Positions 38,314 to 47,677 are shown, numbered from the stretch's first letter. The stretch: DNA of 64,000 nt from Alistipes communis (GCF_006542665.1 NZ_AP019735.1:2170001-2234000), one strand, 5' to 3'. Numbers and translations are program-made. Notes: generated by a model not told the origin, from the sequence alone.

Positions 38314-39687
38314 ATGAGCATACTCTCTTTCTTTCGAAAAAGCGCGCCGTCGGCACCCTTCGCGGGAGACGACGCGGCGCGCATGAAACTGTATCGGAAA
38401 CTCCGCTTCCAGAGTTTCATCGCCGGTACGGTCGGTTACAGTCTCTATTACGTCTGCCGCACGAGTCTCAACGTGGTCAAGAAACCGATTCTCGAAAGCG
38501 GGGCGCTCGACGCCACGCAGCTGGGTATCATCGGTTCGGCGCTGCTGTTCGCCTATGCCATAGGCAAATTCGTCAACGGCTTTCTCTCCGACCACAGCAA
38601 CATCAAGCGCTTCATGGCGGCCGGACTGTGCGTCTCGGCCGTCGCCAACCTGCTGGTCGGGGTGCTGGGATTCGCGGGCGGCGCGGGCTTGGCGGGCAAC
38701 ATGACGCTGTTCGTCGCCTTCGCCGTGATGTGGGGCGTCAACGGATGGGCGCAATCGATGGGCGCACCACCTGCGATCATCGCGCTGTCGCGGTGGTATC
38801 CCCTGAGCAAACGCGGCACTTACTACGGTTTTTTCAGCGCCAGCCACAACCTCGGCGAATTCCTGTCGTTCCTCTTCGTCGGGGCCGTCGTCGGCATCTT
38901 CGGCTGGCAATGGGGCTTCGTCGGCTCGTCGGTGGCGGGCGTGTTGGGCGTAGCGGTGATCGTCTTCCTGCTTCACGACACCCCTGAATCCAAAGGATTG
39001 CCTCCGATCGAGGTGCTGACCGGCGAGGAGTCACCCGGACAGAGCCATGACCACGGTTCGACCTCCGACTTGCAGCGTTCGGTCATCCGCAATCCCTTCG
39101 TCTGGGTGCTGGCCCTGTCGAGCGCCTTCATGTATGTCTCGCGCTATGCCGTCAACGGTTGGGGCGTGCTGTTCTTGCAGGAGGTCAAGGGCTACTCGCT
39201 GGCTCTGGCCACACAGGTCATTTCGGTCAACGCGCTGCTGGGCATCGTCGGGACGGTCTTTTCGGGCTGGTTGTCCGATACGCTGTTTCACGGACGCCGC
39301 AATGTGCTGGCCTTCGGTTTCGGCGTGCTGAATACCGTCGCGCTGTGTCTGTTCCTCTATTCGGGCGACGGCATACTCGTCAACATGCTGAGCATGGTGC
39401 TCTTCGGTATGGCAATCGGCGTGCTGATCTGCTTCCTCGGAGGTTTGATGGCCATCGACATCGTACCCCGCGAGGCAACCGGCGCGGCCCTGGGCATCGT
39501 CGGCATGGCCAGCTACATCGGCGCGGGGTTGCAGGACATCGTGAGCGGGTGGCTCATCAACGAGGGAAAAACGGTCGTCGACGGCGTCGCTCGCTACGAT
39601 TTCGAGGCCGCAGCCCTCTTCTGGATCGCGGCCTCGGCCCTTTCGTTCATCCTCGCGCTATGCGTGTCGAAGCGCTCGCACGCATAG
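38314..39687 (+). CDS. Organophosphate:phosphate antiporter, GlpT/UhpT family
   Basis: This 457-residue MFS transporter of the OPA family has twelve predicted membrane segments. Motifs include GYSLYYVCRTSLNVVKKPIL, GKFVNGFLSDHSNIKRFMA, the strongly conserved NGWAQSMGAPPAIIALSRWY and GTYYGFFSASHNLGEF. Members exchange inorganic phosphate for glycerol-3-phosphate or hexose-6-phosphate across the inner membrane. As last gene of a locus with two GDPDs, uptake of glycerol-3-phosphate is the simplest reading. It is 37 bases after the EEP gene. A clear paralogue lies at 46.3 kb at the distal end of the second locus. Confidence 0.9.
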   Translation: MSILSFFRKSAPSAPFAGDDAARMKLYRKLRFQSFIAGTVGYSLYYVCRTSLNVVKKPILESGALDATQLGIIGSALLFAYAIGKFVNGFLSDHSNIKRFMAAGLCVSAVANLLVGVLGFAGGAGLAGNMTLFVAFAVMWGVNGWAQSMGAPPAIIALSRWYPLSKRGTYYGFFSASHNLGEFLSFLFVGAVVGIFGWQWGFVGSSVAGVLGVAVIVFLLHDTPESKGLPPIEVLTGEESPGQSHDHGSTSDLQRSVIRNPFVWVLALSSAFMYVSRYAVNGWGVLFLQEVKGYSLALATQVISVNALLGIVGTVFSGWLSDTLFHGRRNVLAFGFGVLNTVALCLFLYSGDGILVNMLSMVLFGMAIGVLICFLGGLMAIDIVPREATGAALGIVGMASYIGAGLQDIVSGWLINEGKTVVDGVARYDFEAAALFWIAASALSFILALCVSKRSHA

Positions 39688-39708
39688 CGCGCAGCCGAAA
39701 TCTTGGGG

Positions 39709-39750
39709 AATCGTACCGTGCGGAATTTCCGGTTGCCGCGCGGTACGGTT
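39709..39750 (+). terminator. Terminator-like hairpin after the GlpT-like gene
   Basis: A 15-pair stem with two G-T pairs (arms around CGTACCG and CGGTACG) starts 22 bases after the stop. The T-tract is poor. Confidence 0.5.
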
Positions 39751-39978
39751 CCTTCGTGTTCCGGTCAGGGGGCGGATCGGCCCTGCCGTGCATCCGCCGA
39801 GCGGATCGGCATCGTTCCGGCGAAAGGAGGTGCGGAATTCCGAGGAAACGGCGGGAGTACGGTTTCCGACTCCGATCCCGGAGACGCGCCGTTGACCCGA
39901 AACCGCTCCGTATCGGAGGCTTTCCGAGCCGTTCGCGGCAGCCGAAGGGAGCGTCGGAACGATTTTTCTTCGTAAATA

Positions 39979-40009
39979 TTTGTGGTAGAAGAAAATTTTA
40001 CTATATTTG
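39979..40009 (+). promoter_or_regulatory. Promoter of rimP-nusA-infB
   Basis: TTTG (39979-39982) and TATATTTG (40002-40009) are exact consensus matches with exactly 19 bases between, the best promoter in the window. Confidence 0.9.
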
Positions 40010-40027
40010 TGGCGTGAAAAGAAGCAG

Positions 40028-40049
40028 TAAGGGGACAGGAGTCCCCTTA
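40028..40049 (+). promoter_or_regulatory. Leader hairpin before rimP
   Basis: A perfect 9-pair stem (TAAGGGGAC and GTCCCCTTA, loop AGGA) is followed by TTTC. It lies about 10 bases after the expected transcription start and 25 before the ATG. It may be an attenuator or stabiliser of the nusA operon. Confidence 0.65.
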
Positions 40050-40074
40050 TTTCGTAAATATATCCGAAACGATT

Positions 40075-40542
40075 ATGATCGATTGTCAGAAAATCAAGGC
40101 GCTTGCCGAGCAGCAACTCGTTGGTACCGATGTGTTTGTGGTGAGCTGTAAGGTTTCCCCTTCCAACGAGGTGGAGTTGCTGCTGGACAGCGACACCTCC
40201 GTGCAGCTCGAAACCTGCGCCGCCGTCAACCGCGCCGTCAACGAAGCGATGGCCGACGACGAAGAGGATTTTTCGCTCACGGTGGCTTCGGCCGGTATCG
40301 GCGAAGAGCTGAAATGCGAACGGCAGTTCCGCAAGCTGGTGGGCCGTCCGGTCGAAGTGCTGTTGTTGAACGGCACGAAGATCCGTGCGCTGCTCGATGC
40401 GGCGGATGCCGGGGGAATCACGCTCTCCTACGAGGAGAAGCAGGCGGTCGAGGGCAAAAAGCGCAAGCAGCTGGTGAAGGTGGTCAAACGCTACGCCTTC
40501 TCCGAGGTGAAATATACGAAGGAGTACCTGGATTTCAAGTAG
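40075..40542 (+). CDS. rimP: Ribosome maturation factor RimP
   Basis: This 155-residue protein needed for 30S subunit maturation has the N-terminal alpha-beta domain (LLLDSDTSVQLETCAAVNRA, EDFSLTVASAGIGEEL) and a C-terminal SH3-like domain (VEVLLLNGTKIRALLDAA). Its position directly before nusA and infB is the conserved bacterial arrangement. Confidence 0.95.
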   Translation: MIDCQKIKALAEQQLVGTDVFVVSCKVSPSNEVELLLDSDTSVQLETCAAVNRAVNEAMADDEEDFSLTVASAGIGEELKCERQFRKLVGRPVEVLLLNGTKIRALLDAADAGGITLSYEEKQAVEGKKRKQLVKVVKRYAFSEVKYTKEYLDFK

Positions 40543-40576
40543 ACGGATCAAAATAATAAAAATAAGATAACGCAAC

Positions 40577-41806
40577 ATGGATAATCTGAATCTGATCAGC
40601 AACTTCGCTGAATTCAAGGAGCTGAAAAACATCGACAAGAGCACGATGATCGGCGTGTTGGAGGACGTTTTCCGCCACGCCCTGCAAAAGCAGTACGAGA
40701 CGGACGAAAACTTCGACGTGATTATCAACCCCGAAAAGGGCGACCTCGAAATCTGGCGCAACCGCACGGTGGTGGCCGACGGCGAGGTGGAGAATCCCAA
40801 CGCGCAGATCGCCGTCTCGGAGGTGAAGGCCATCGATCCGACCTACGAGGTGGGCGACGAGTATGCCGATGAGATCAAGCTCTCGTCGTTCGGCCGCCGC
40901 ACGGTGCTGTCGCTGCGTCAGAATCTCGCGTCGCGCATCCTCGATCTGGAGAAGGCCAGCCTCTACGAGAAATATTCGCAGCAGGTGGGCGAGATCATCA
41001 CCGGCGAAGTCTACCAGGTCTGGAAAAGGGAGGTGCTGATCCTCGACGAGGACGAAAACGAACTGATCCTGCCCAAGGCGGAGCAGATTCCCAACGACTT
41101 CTACCGCAAGGGCGATACGATCAAGGCGATCGTCAAGGCCGTGGAGATGAACAACAACCAGCCGCGCATCATCCTCTCGCGTACGGCCAACCAGTTCCTC
41201 GAACGGCTCTTCGAGCAGGAGGTGCCTGAAATCGCCGACGGGCTGATTACGATCAAGAAGATCGCCCGCATACCGGGCGAGCGCGCCAAGGTGGCCGTCG
41301 AGTCGTACGACGAGCGGATCGATCCGGTGGGCGCCTGCGTGGGTATGAAGGGGTCGCGCATCTACGGCATCGTCAAGGAGCTGCGCAACGAGAACATCGA
41401 CGTGGTGAACTATACGACCAACACCCAGCTGATGATCCAGCGTTCGCTCAATCCGGCCAAGATCTCGTCGATCACCATCGACGAGGAGAAGCAGACCGCT
41501 TCGGTCTATCTCAAACCCGATCAGGTGTCGCTGGCCATCGGCAAGGGCGGTCTGAACATCCGCCTGTCGAAGATGCTCACCGGCTACGACATCGACGTTT
41601 ACCGCGAGGTCGAGGAGGAGGACGTCGACCTGAACGAATTCAAGGACGAGATCGATGCGTGGATCATCGACGCGCTGAAAGCCGTCGGATGCGATACGGC
41701 GAAGAGCGTGCTGGAACTTTCGGTCGAGGAGATCGCTTCGCGCGCCGATCTGGAAATGGAGCAGGCCCAGAAGGTGGTGGAGATTCTCAAAGCCGAATTC
41801 GAATAA
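40577..41806 (+). CDS. nusA: Transcription termination/antitermination factor NusA
   Basis: This 409-residue protein has the N-terminal RNA-polymerase-binding domain (to about 130), the S1 domain (about 135-200, GEIITGEVYQVWKREVLIL), and KH1 and KH2 (about 230-345, including GACVGMKGSRIYGIVKEL and LAIGKGGLNIRLSKMLTGYD). It ends with a short acidic tail and lacks the two C-terminal acidic repeats of E. coli NusA, as usual in this phylum. It is 34 bases after rimP and 27 before infB. Confidence 0.97.
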   Translation: MDNLNLISNFAEFKELKNIDKSTMIGVLEDVFRHALQKQYETDENFDVIINPEKGDLEIWRNRTVVADGEVENPNAQIAVSEVKAIDPTYEVGDEYADEIKLSSFGRRTVLSLRQNLASRILDLEKASLYEKYSQQVGEIITGEVYQVWKREVLILDEDENELILPKAEQIPNDFYRKGDTIKAIVKAVEMNNNQPRIILSRTANQFLERLFEQEVPEIADGLITIKKIARIPGERAKVAVESYDERIDPVGACVGMKGSRIYGIVKELRNENIDVVNYTTNTQLMIQRSLNPAKISSITIDEEKQTASVYLKPDQVSLAIGKGGLNIRLSKMLTGYDIDVYREVEEEDVDLNEFKDEIDAWIIDALKAVGCDTAKSVLELSVEEIASRADLEMEQAQKVVEILKAEFE

Positions 41807-41833
41807 CGAGACAAAGAAAGGAGAACAGACAAT

Positions 41834-44686
41834 ATGGCAAATGAAAGAAGAATAAGACTCATCCAGGTTGCAAAGGAGTTCAATGTGGGCATCAACACCA
41901 TCACGGACTTCCTGCAAAAGAAGGGGGTCAAGAGCGACGGATCGCCCAATGCGCTGGTCGATGCGGAGACTTATGCCCTTCTCGAAAAAGAGTTCGGCGC
42001 GGGCCGTGCCGTCAACAGCGAACGTGTCAATATCCGCGAGCGCATCGCGCAGAAGCAGGCGACCGTCACCCTCGACGACGACGCGAAGGGCAAGGGCGGA
42101 AAGAACGACGAGGAGTTGCTGGTCAAGAGCAACGTCATCAGCGTGAAGGACGAGGTGGCGAGCATGGGTCCCAAGATATTGGGCAAGATCGACCTCTCGG
42201 GCAAAGGCCCGAAGGCGGCTCCGGCTGCAACGCCGGCCCCGGCTCCGCGCCCTGCGGCGAAACCTGCTCCGACGCCGGCGCCCGCTCCTGCGGCGGTTCC
42301 CGCTCCGGCCGAACCGGTCGTGCCGACGCCCGTCGAGGTTCCCGAGCCGCAGCCGGCAGCGCCGGCCGTGACGCCTCCGGCGGTCGGGAAGCCCGCCCCT
42401 GCGGCGCCTGCGGTGACGCCGACGCCCGCACCGGTACGGCCCATGGCTTCGGCCGAGGCGCAGCAGAAGACCTACGACGAGCGGCAGGCCGAGAAGAAAG
42501 ACGATATTTTCCGTCCGGCGACCGAGACGCTGACGGGTCCTCAGGTGCTCGGCAAGATCGACGTTTCGGCCATGGTGCCGGGCGGCAAGCATAGACGCAA
42601 ACGCCTGTCGAAGGAGAAGGTGGACGTCAACCGCGCGCAGCCTGCGGGCCGCGGAGGCGGTAACGGCGGCGGTTCGCAGGCCGGCGGCAATGCCTCCGGC
42701 AGGGGCGGCGGTCAGCCGCGTCCGGGCGATGGCCGCAACAAGAAGAAGAGCGCCCGTGTGGTGAAACCCGTCGTGCGTCCCGAAGTGAGCGACGAGGAGG
42801 TAGCAAAGCAGGTGAAGGATACGCTGGCACGCCTGACCTCGAAGGGTGCCAAGTCGAAGGGCGCCAAGTACCGCAAGGAGAAACGCGAGCTGGTGGCCGA
42901 ACGCCTGAACGAGGAGATGCAGCGCGAGCAGAAGGAGCGTTCGATCCTCAAAGTGACCGAGTTCGTCACCGTCAGCGAGCTGGCTACGATGATGGACGTT
43001 TCGGTCAACGAGGTGATTTCGGCCTGCATGAACCTGGGCCTGATGGTTTCGATCAACCAGCGTCTCGACGCCGAGGCGATGGTGGTCGTGGCCGAAGAGT
43101 TCGGATATAAGGTCGAGTTCGTATCGGCCGACATCCAGGAGGCGATCGCCGACGACGAAGTCGACGACGAGGCATCCCTCGTGCCGCGCCCGCCGATCGT
43201 GACCGTCATGGGCCATGTCGACCACGGCAAGACGTCGCTGCTGGACAATATCCGCAAGACCAACGTCATCGAAGGCGAGGCGGGCGGTATCACGCAGCAC
43301 ATCGGCGCGTACAGCGTCGTGCTCAACGGCCGCAAGATCACTTTCCTCGATACGCCGGGACACGAAGCCTTCACGGCCATGCGTGCCCGCGGCGCGAAGG
43401 TCACCGACGTGGCGATCATCATCGTGGCGGCCGACGACAGCGTCATGCCGCAGACGGTCGAGGCGATCAACCACGCGCAGGCTGCCGGCGTGCCGATGGT
43501 CTTCGCGATCAACAAGATCGACAAGCCCAACGCCAATCCCGACCATATCAAGGAGCAGCTGGCCCAGATGAACTATCTGGTCGAGGAGTGGGGCGGCAAG
43601 TACCAGAGCCAGGATATTTCGGCCAAGAAGGGGCTCAATCTCGACAAACTGCTCGAAAAGGTGCTGCTGGAAGCCGACATGCTCGATCTGAAAGCCAACC
43701 CCGACCGCAAGGCGACCGGTACGGTCATCGAGTCGACGCTCGACAAGGGGCGCGGCTACGTGGCTACGGTGCTCGTGGAGAACGGCACGCTCCATGTGGG
43801 CGACGTTCTGCTGTCGGGTATCCATACGGGCCGCGTGAAGGCGATGTTCAACGAGAACGGCAAGAAGGTGACCGAAGCGGGGCCCGCGACGCCGGTGCAG
43901 GTGTTGGGTCTCAACGGCGCTCCGCAGGCGGGCGATACGTTCAACGTGATGGACGACGACCGTTCGGCGCGTGAGATCGCCAGCAAACGCGAGCAGTTGC
44001 AGCGCATGCAGGGCATCATGACGCAGAAGCACGTGACGCTCGACGAGATCGGCCGCCGTATCGCCATCGGATCGTTCAAGGAGCTGAACATCATCGTCAA
44101 GGGCGATGTGGACGGTTCGGTCGAGGCGATGGCCGGCTCGCTCATCAAGCTCTCGAAGGAGACCGTGCAGGTCAACGTCATCCATGCCGCCGTGGGACAG
44201 ATTTCGGAGTCCGACGTGCTGCTGGCCGCCGCGTCGAACGCCATCATCGTCGGGTTCCAGGTGCGTCCGTCGGCTGCGGCGCGCAAGACGGCCGAGAAGG
44301 AGGAGATCGAAATCCGTCTCTACTCGATCATCTACGACGCGATCAACGACATCAAGGACGCGATCGAGGGTATGCTCGAACCGGTGATGAAGGAGGAGAT
44401 CGTATGCTCGGTCGAGGTGCTGGAAATCTTCAAGATCACGAAGGTCGGCACGGTGGCCGGATGTGTCGTCCGCGAGGGCAAGTTGCAGCGCTCGACGCCG
44501 ATCCGCGTCATCCGCGACGGCATCGTCATCTACACCGGCAAGCTCGGATCGCTCAAACGCTTCAAGGACGACGTCAAGGAGGTGACCACGGGACAGGACT
44601 GCGGTCTGAATATCGAGTCGTTCAACGATATCCGCGTGGGCGATATCGTCGAGGGGTACGAGCAGGTCGAAGTGAAACGCAAATAA
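41834..44686 (+). CDS. infB: Translation initiation factor IF-2
   Basis: This 950-residue GTPase places initiator tRNA on the 30S subunit. An N-terminal IF2N helix bundle (RRIRLIQVAKEFNVGINTI) is followed by a long Pro/Ala-rich and then Gly-rich linker (about 125-310) and a second IF2N-like segment. The GTPase domain has G1 GHVDHGKT (460-467), DTPGHEAF and NKIDKP. Domains II-IV follow to the C-terminal fMet-tRNA-binding barrel. The low-complexity linker is in frame and normal for Bacteroidota IF-2. Confidence 0.97.
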   Translation: MANERRIRLIQVAKEFNVGINTITDFLQKKGVKSDGSPNALVDAETYALLEKEFGAGRAVNSERVNIRERIAQKQATVTLDDDAKGKGGKNDEELLVKSNVISVKDEVASMGPKILGKIDLSGKGPKAAPAATPAPAPRPAAKPAPTPAPAPAAVPAPAEPVVPTPVEVPEPQPAAPAVTPPAVGKPAPAAPAVTPTPAPVRPMASAEAQQKTYDERQAEKKDDIFRPATETLTGPQVLGKIDVSAMVPGGKHRRKRLSKEKVDVNRAQPAGRGGGNGGGSQAGGNASGRGGGQPRPGDGRNKKKSARVVKPVVRPEVSDEEVAKQVKDTLARLTSKGAKSKGAKYRKEKRELVAERLNEEMQREQKERSILKVTEFVTVSELATMMDVSVNEVISACMNLGLMVSINQRLDAEAMVVVAEEFGYKVEFVSADIQEAIADDEVDDEASLVPRPPIVTVMGHVDHGKTSLLDNIRKTNVIEGEAGGITQHIGAYSVVLNGRKITFLDTPGHEAFTAMRARGAKVTDVAIIIVAADDSVMPQTVEAINHAQAAGVPMVFAINKIDKPNANPDHIKEQLAQMNYLVEEWGGKYQSQDISAKKGLNLDKLLEKVLLEADMLDLKANPDRKATGTVIESTLDKGRGYVATVLVENGTLHVGDVLLSGIHTGRVKAMFNENGKKVTEAGPATPVQVLGLNGAPQAGDTFNVMDDDRSAREIASKREQLQRMQGIMTQKHVTLDEIGRRIAIGSFKELNIIVKGDVDGSVEAMAGSLIKLSKETVQVNVIHAAVGQISESDVLLAAASNAIIVGFQVRPSAAARKTAEKEEIEIRLYSIIYDAINDIKDAIEGMLEPVMKEEIVCSVEVLEIFKITKVGTVAGCVVREGKLQRSTPIRVIRDGIVIYTGKLGSLKRFKDDVKEVTTGQDCGLNIESFNDIRVGDIVEGYEQVEVKRK

Positions 44687-44730
44687 TATCGATTGTTTAA
44701 ATACCTAATCTCAAACTTAAAAAGGCAGTA

Positions 44731-46050
44731 ATGAATACTCCGATCAAATTCACAACAGCCGAGGAGGCCGTGAAGGTCATCAAGTCGGGCGATCATGTCC
44801 ATCTGAGTTCGGTGGCTTCGGCCCCGCAGTGCCTCATCAAGGCCATGTGCGCCCGCGGCGAGGCCGGCGAGTTGAAGAACGTCCACGTGCACCATCTGCA
44901 CACCGAAGGGCCGGCGCCCTATGCCGACCCGAAGTTCGAGGGTGTCTTCCAGCTCGATTCGCTCTTCGTCGGCGCGAATGTCCGGAAGGTGACGCAGAGC
45001 GGCTACGCCGATTACATTCCGATCTTTTTGAGCGAAACGCAGAAGCTGTACCGGTCGGGTGCGGTGCCCTGCAACGTGGCGATGATTCAGGTCTGCCCGC
45101 CGGACAAGCACGGCTACGTTTCGCTGGGAACGTCGGTCGACGCTACGCTGGCGGCTATCGAATGCGCCGACCATGTGATCGCCGTGGTGAACAAGTACGT
45201 TCCCCGTGCCTTCGGTCAGGCGATGATTCCCCTGTCGAAGATCGACCTGTTCGTGCAGGACGACCAGCCGCTCGTCGAGGCGAAGTTCTCCGAACCGAGC
45301 GACGTGGAGAAGGCTATCGGCGCGCACTGCGCCGAATTGATCGAGGACGGCGCGACGCTGCAAATGGGCATCGGAGCCATTCCCAACGCCGTGCTGGCGC
45401 AGCTGGGCAACCATAAGAACCTGGGTATCCATACCGAGATGTTCGCCGACGGCGTGCTGCCGCTCGTACGCAAGGGCGTTATCAACGGCGAGGCCAAGAA
45501 AACCGATCCGGGCAAGATGGTCTCGACGTTCCTGATGGGTTCGCAGGAGGTCTACAACTTCATCGACGACAACCCCGGTGTGCTGATGATGGACGTGGGA
45601 TATACGAACGATCCCTACGTCATTTCGCAGAACGACCGCTTCGTGGCCATCAACTCGGCCATCCAGGTCGACCTGACGGGTCAGGTCTGCGCCGATTCGA
45701 TCGGTACGAAGTTCTGGTCGGGCGTGGGCGGTCAGGTCGATTTCGTCTACGGCGCTTCGCTGTCGAAGGGCGGAAAGGCGATCATCGCCATGCCTTCGAT
45801 CACCACCAAGGGCGTATCGAAGATCGCTCCGGTGCTCGATACGGGAGCCGGCGTCGTTACGACCCGCAACCATATCCACTGGCTGGTGACCGAGAACGGT
45901 GCGGTCGACCTCTACGGCAAGACGTTGCAGGAGCGCGCCCGTCTGGTGATCTCGATCGCCCACCCCTCGGCACAGGAGGAGTTGGATCGTGCGGCGTTCG
46001 AGCGTTTCGGTTCGCACCACCACTACATCAAGGGTTACATGCAGAAGTAG
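44731..46050 (+). CDS. Acetyl-CoA hydrolase/CoA-transferase family protein
   Basis: This 439-residue cytoplasmic enzyme of the AcCoA hydrolase/transferase family has GIGAIPNAV and E236 in HTEMFADG, the glutamate that forms the acyl-glutamyl/CoA intermediate. Length and opening (FTTAEEAVKVIKSGDHVHLS) match 4-hydroxybutyrate CoA-transferase-like members. Acetate, butyrate, succinate or propionate could be acceptors. A link to the mutAB propionate branch is possible but not shown. It starts 44 bases after infB with no terminator between. Confidence 0.88.
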   Translation: MNTPIKFTTAEEAVKVIKSGDHVHLSSVASAPQCLIKAMCARGEAGELKNVHVHHLHTEGPAPYADPKFEGVFQLDSLFVGANVRKVTQSGYADYIPIFLSETQKLYRSGAVPCNVAMIQVCPPDKHGYVSLGTSVDATLAAIECADHVIAVVNKYVPRAFGQAMIPLSKIDLFVQDDQPLVEAKFSEPSDVEKAIGAHCAELIEDGATLQMGIGAIPNAVLAQLGNHKNLGIHTEMFADGVLPLVRKGVINGEAKKTDPGKMVSTFLMGSQEVYNFIDDNPGVLMMDVGYTNDPYVISQNDRFVAINSAIQVDLTGQVCADSIGTKFWSGVGGQVDFVYGASLSKGGKAIIAMPSITTKGVSKIAPVLDTGAGVVTTRNHIHWLVTENGAVDLYGKTLQERARLVISIAHPSAQEELDRAAFERFGSHHHYIKGYMQK

Positions 46051-46062
46051 TTTCGGATTTCA

Positions 46063-46133
46063 GAGGAGGCTTTCCGTCCTCCTCGGTTCGCCCCGGCAGG
46101 GTCATACGTGCGTATGGCCCTGCCGGGGCGAAC
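46063..46133 (+). terminator. Paired hairpins ending the rimP-infB-CoA-transferase run
   Basis: A small stem (GAGGAGG/CCTCCTC, 46063-46084) is followed at once by a long one (46086-46133; arms GTTCGCCCCGGCAGGG and CCCTGCCGGGGCGAAC). No T-run follows, so termination is inferred from position between convergent genes. Confidence 0.6.
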
Positions 46134-46225
46134 TCTGTCTGGGAGAAGTCGCCGATTCCGAAAAGCGATGGAGAAGGCCGGTTCGTCGCGGGTCTGAGCG
46201 TCCGCTCTTTCGGAGCGGGAGCGGC

Positions 46226-46256
46226 AAAAAGAAGGCTCGCTTCCGAGAAGCGAGCC
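46226..46256 (-). terminator. Terminator of the second phosphodiester locus
   Basis: On the minus strand perfect arms GGCTCGCTTC and GAAGCGAGCC (loop TCG) are followed by TTCTTTTT, 24 bases past the transporter stop. Confidence 0.88.
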
Positions 46257-46279
46257 GAAGAAGATGAGGATCAATTGCC

Positions 46280-47662
46280 CTATTCCGCCTGCTTGTCGGA
46301 GACGTTCGATTTCCAGTTGAGCAGCGGGAGCAGAAATGAGATGACGGATGCTGCTATCCAGAAAAACGCCACGGGGGCGAAGTCATAGACTTTCGTGCCG
46401 TCGGCGGCGACGGTTATGTGTGCGTCGATGAGCCATCCTGAGGCTACGTCCTGAATGCCGGCGGCGCAGTAAGATGCTACTCCCACGACGCCCAATGCGG
46501 CGCCGGTAGCCTTGCGGGGGACGATGTCCACGGCCATCAGACCTCCGAGGAAACAAATCAGTACGCCGATGGCGATTCCGAAGAGTACCATCGCCAGCAC
46601 ATTCACCCACACCTCTGTACCGCCGTACAGGAACAATGTCAGTGCGACGGAATTCAGTATGCCGAATAACAGGGCGGGGAGCTTTCGGTCTCCCTTGCAG
46701 AGTTTGTCGGAGAACCAACCCGAAAGTACGGTTCCGAGAATTCCGAGCAGGGCGTTGATTGATACGATCGAGATGGCCTCGCTGTCGGAGAACCCTTTGG
46801 CTTCTTGCAGAAACAGTACGCCCCATCCGTTGATGGCGTAGCGGGAGATGTACATGAAGGCGCTGGCAGCCGCCAATATCCATACCGCAGGGGTTTTGAG
46901 TACTTGTTTCTGGATCTCCTTCACGGATCTGTCGGCTTGGGACCGGGACTTTTCATGCGCCAGAGTCTCGACCGGAGGCAATCCTTTGGATTCAGGGGTG
47001 TCGTGGAGCCAGCAGAGGATGACGATTACCCCGATGGCTCCCGCTGCTGCCGATCCGAAAAAGCCGGCCTGCCATCCGGCGAAGGTCACGATCGACCCTA
47101 CGAAGAGGAATGAAAAGAACTCTCCGAGGTTGTGGCTTGCAGAGAAGAATCCGTAGTAGGTTCCGCGTTCTTTGAGGGGATACCAGCGTGAGAGGGAGAT
47201 GATTGCCGGAGGTGCGCCCATCGATTGCGCCCAGCCGTTGAGCCCCCACATTACGGCGAAGGCGACGAAGACGACGGCCGTGGGGATGACCGACTGGGCG
47301 AGGCCCAGTACGCCCATCAGCGCGTTTGCCGAGGCCGAAACGACGAGACCCGTGGCCATGAAGCGTTTGATGTTGCAGTAATCGGCGATGAATCCGTTGA
47401 CGAACTTGCCGACGGCATAGGCAAATAGGAGCGCCGACCCGATGATGCCCAGTTGTGAGGCATCGAGCGAACCGCTGTCGAGTATCGGCTTTTTCATGAC
47501 GTTGAGACTCGTTCGGCAAACGTAGTATAGACTGTATCCGAGTGTCGCGGCGGTAAATGCTTGCAGCCGGAGACGGCGGTAGTATCTGTCGCACGCAGTG
47601 TCGTCCAGCTCCCGCTTGGGAGCCGGACGACTGATGCGATAAAATTCCTTGATCCGATTCAT
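46280..47662 (-). CDS. Organophosphate:phosphate antiporter, GlpT/UhpT family (second copy)
   Basis: This 460-residue OPA-family MFS protein is paralogous to the one at 38.3 kb. It shares GYSLYYVCRTSLNVMKKPIL, NGWAQSMGAPPAIISLSRWY, GTYYGFFSASHNLGEF and HDTPESKGLPP. At DNA level the two have diverged at synonymous sites, unlike the adjacent GDPD genes. It is the last gene of the minus-strand locus, 15 bases after the S1/P1 gene, with a strong terminator behind it. By context it imports a phosphorylated product, probably glycerol-3-phosphate. Hexose phosphates cannot be excluded. Confidence 0.9.
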   Translation of the reverse strand: MNRIKEFYRISRPAPKRELDDTACDRYYRRLRLQAFTAATLGYSLYYVCRTSLNVMKKPILDSGSLDASQLGIIGSALLFAYAVGKFVNGFIADYCNIKRFMATGLVVSASANALMGVLGLAQSVIPTAVVFVAFAVMWGLNGWAQSMGAPPAIISLSRWYPLKERGTYYGFFSASHNLGEFFSFLFVGSIVTFAGWQAGFFGSAAAGAIGVIVILCWLHDTPESKGLPPVETLAHEKSRSQADRSVKEIQKQVLKTPAVWILAAASAFMYISRYAINGWGVLFLQEAKGFSDSEAISIVSINALLGILGTVLSGWFSDKLCKGDRKLPALLFGILNSVALTLFLYGGTEVWVNVLAMVLFGIAIGVLICFLGGLMAVDIVPRKATGAALGVVGVASYCAAGIQDVASGWLIDAHITVAADGTKVYDFAPVAFFWIAASVISFLLPLLNWKSNVSDKQAE

Positions 47663-47677
47663 GAATTCCGAAGTCCG

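Larger units (their letters stand above)
39688..40074. other. Intergenic region before rimP
   Basis: It holds a terminator-like hairpin, about 220 bases of GC-rich sequence with no recognised gene, then the rimP promoter and leader hairpin. Confidence 0.6.

Noticed and set aside
40577..41806. NusA seeming truncated
   Set aside because: About 410 residues without C-terminal acidic repeats is the usual length in Bacteroidota.
42200..42760. Pro/Ala and Gly-rich repeats in infB
   Set aside because: Normal low-complexity linker of IF-2 in this phylum, in frame and without sign of insertion.
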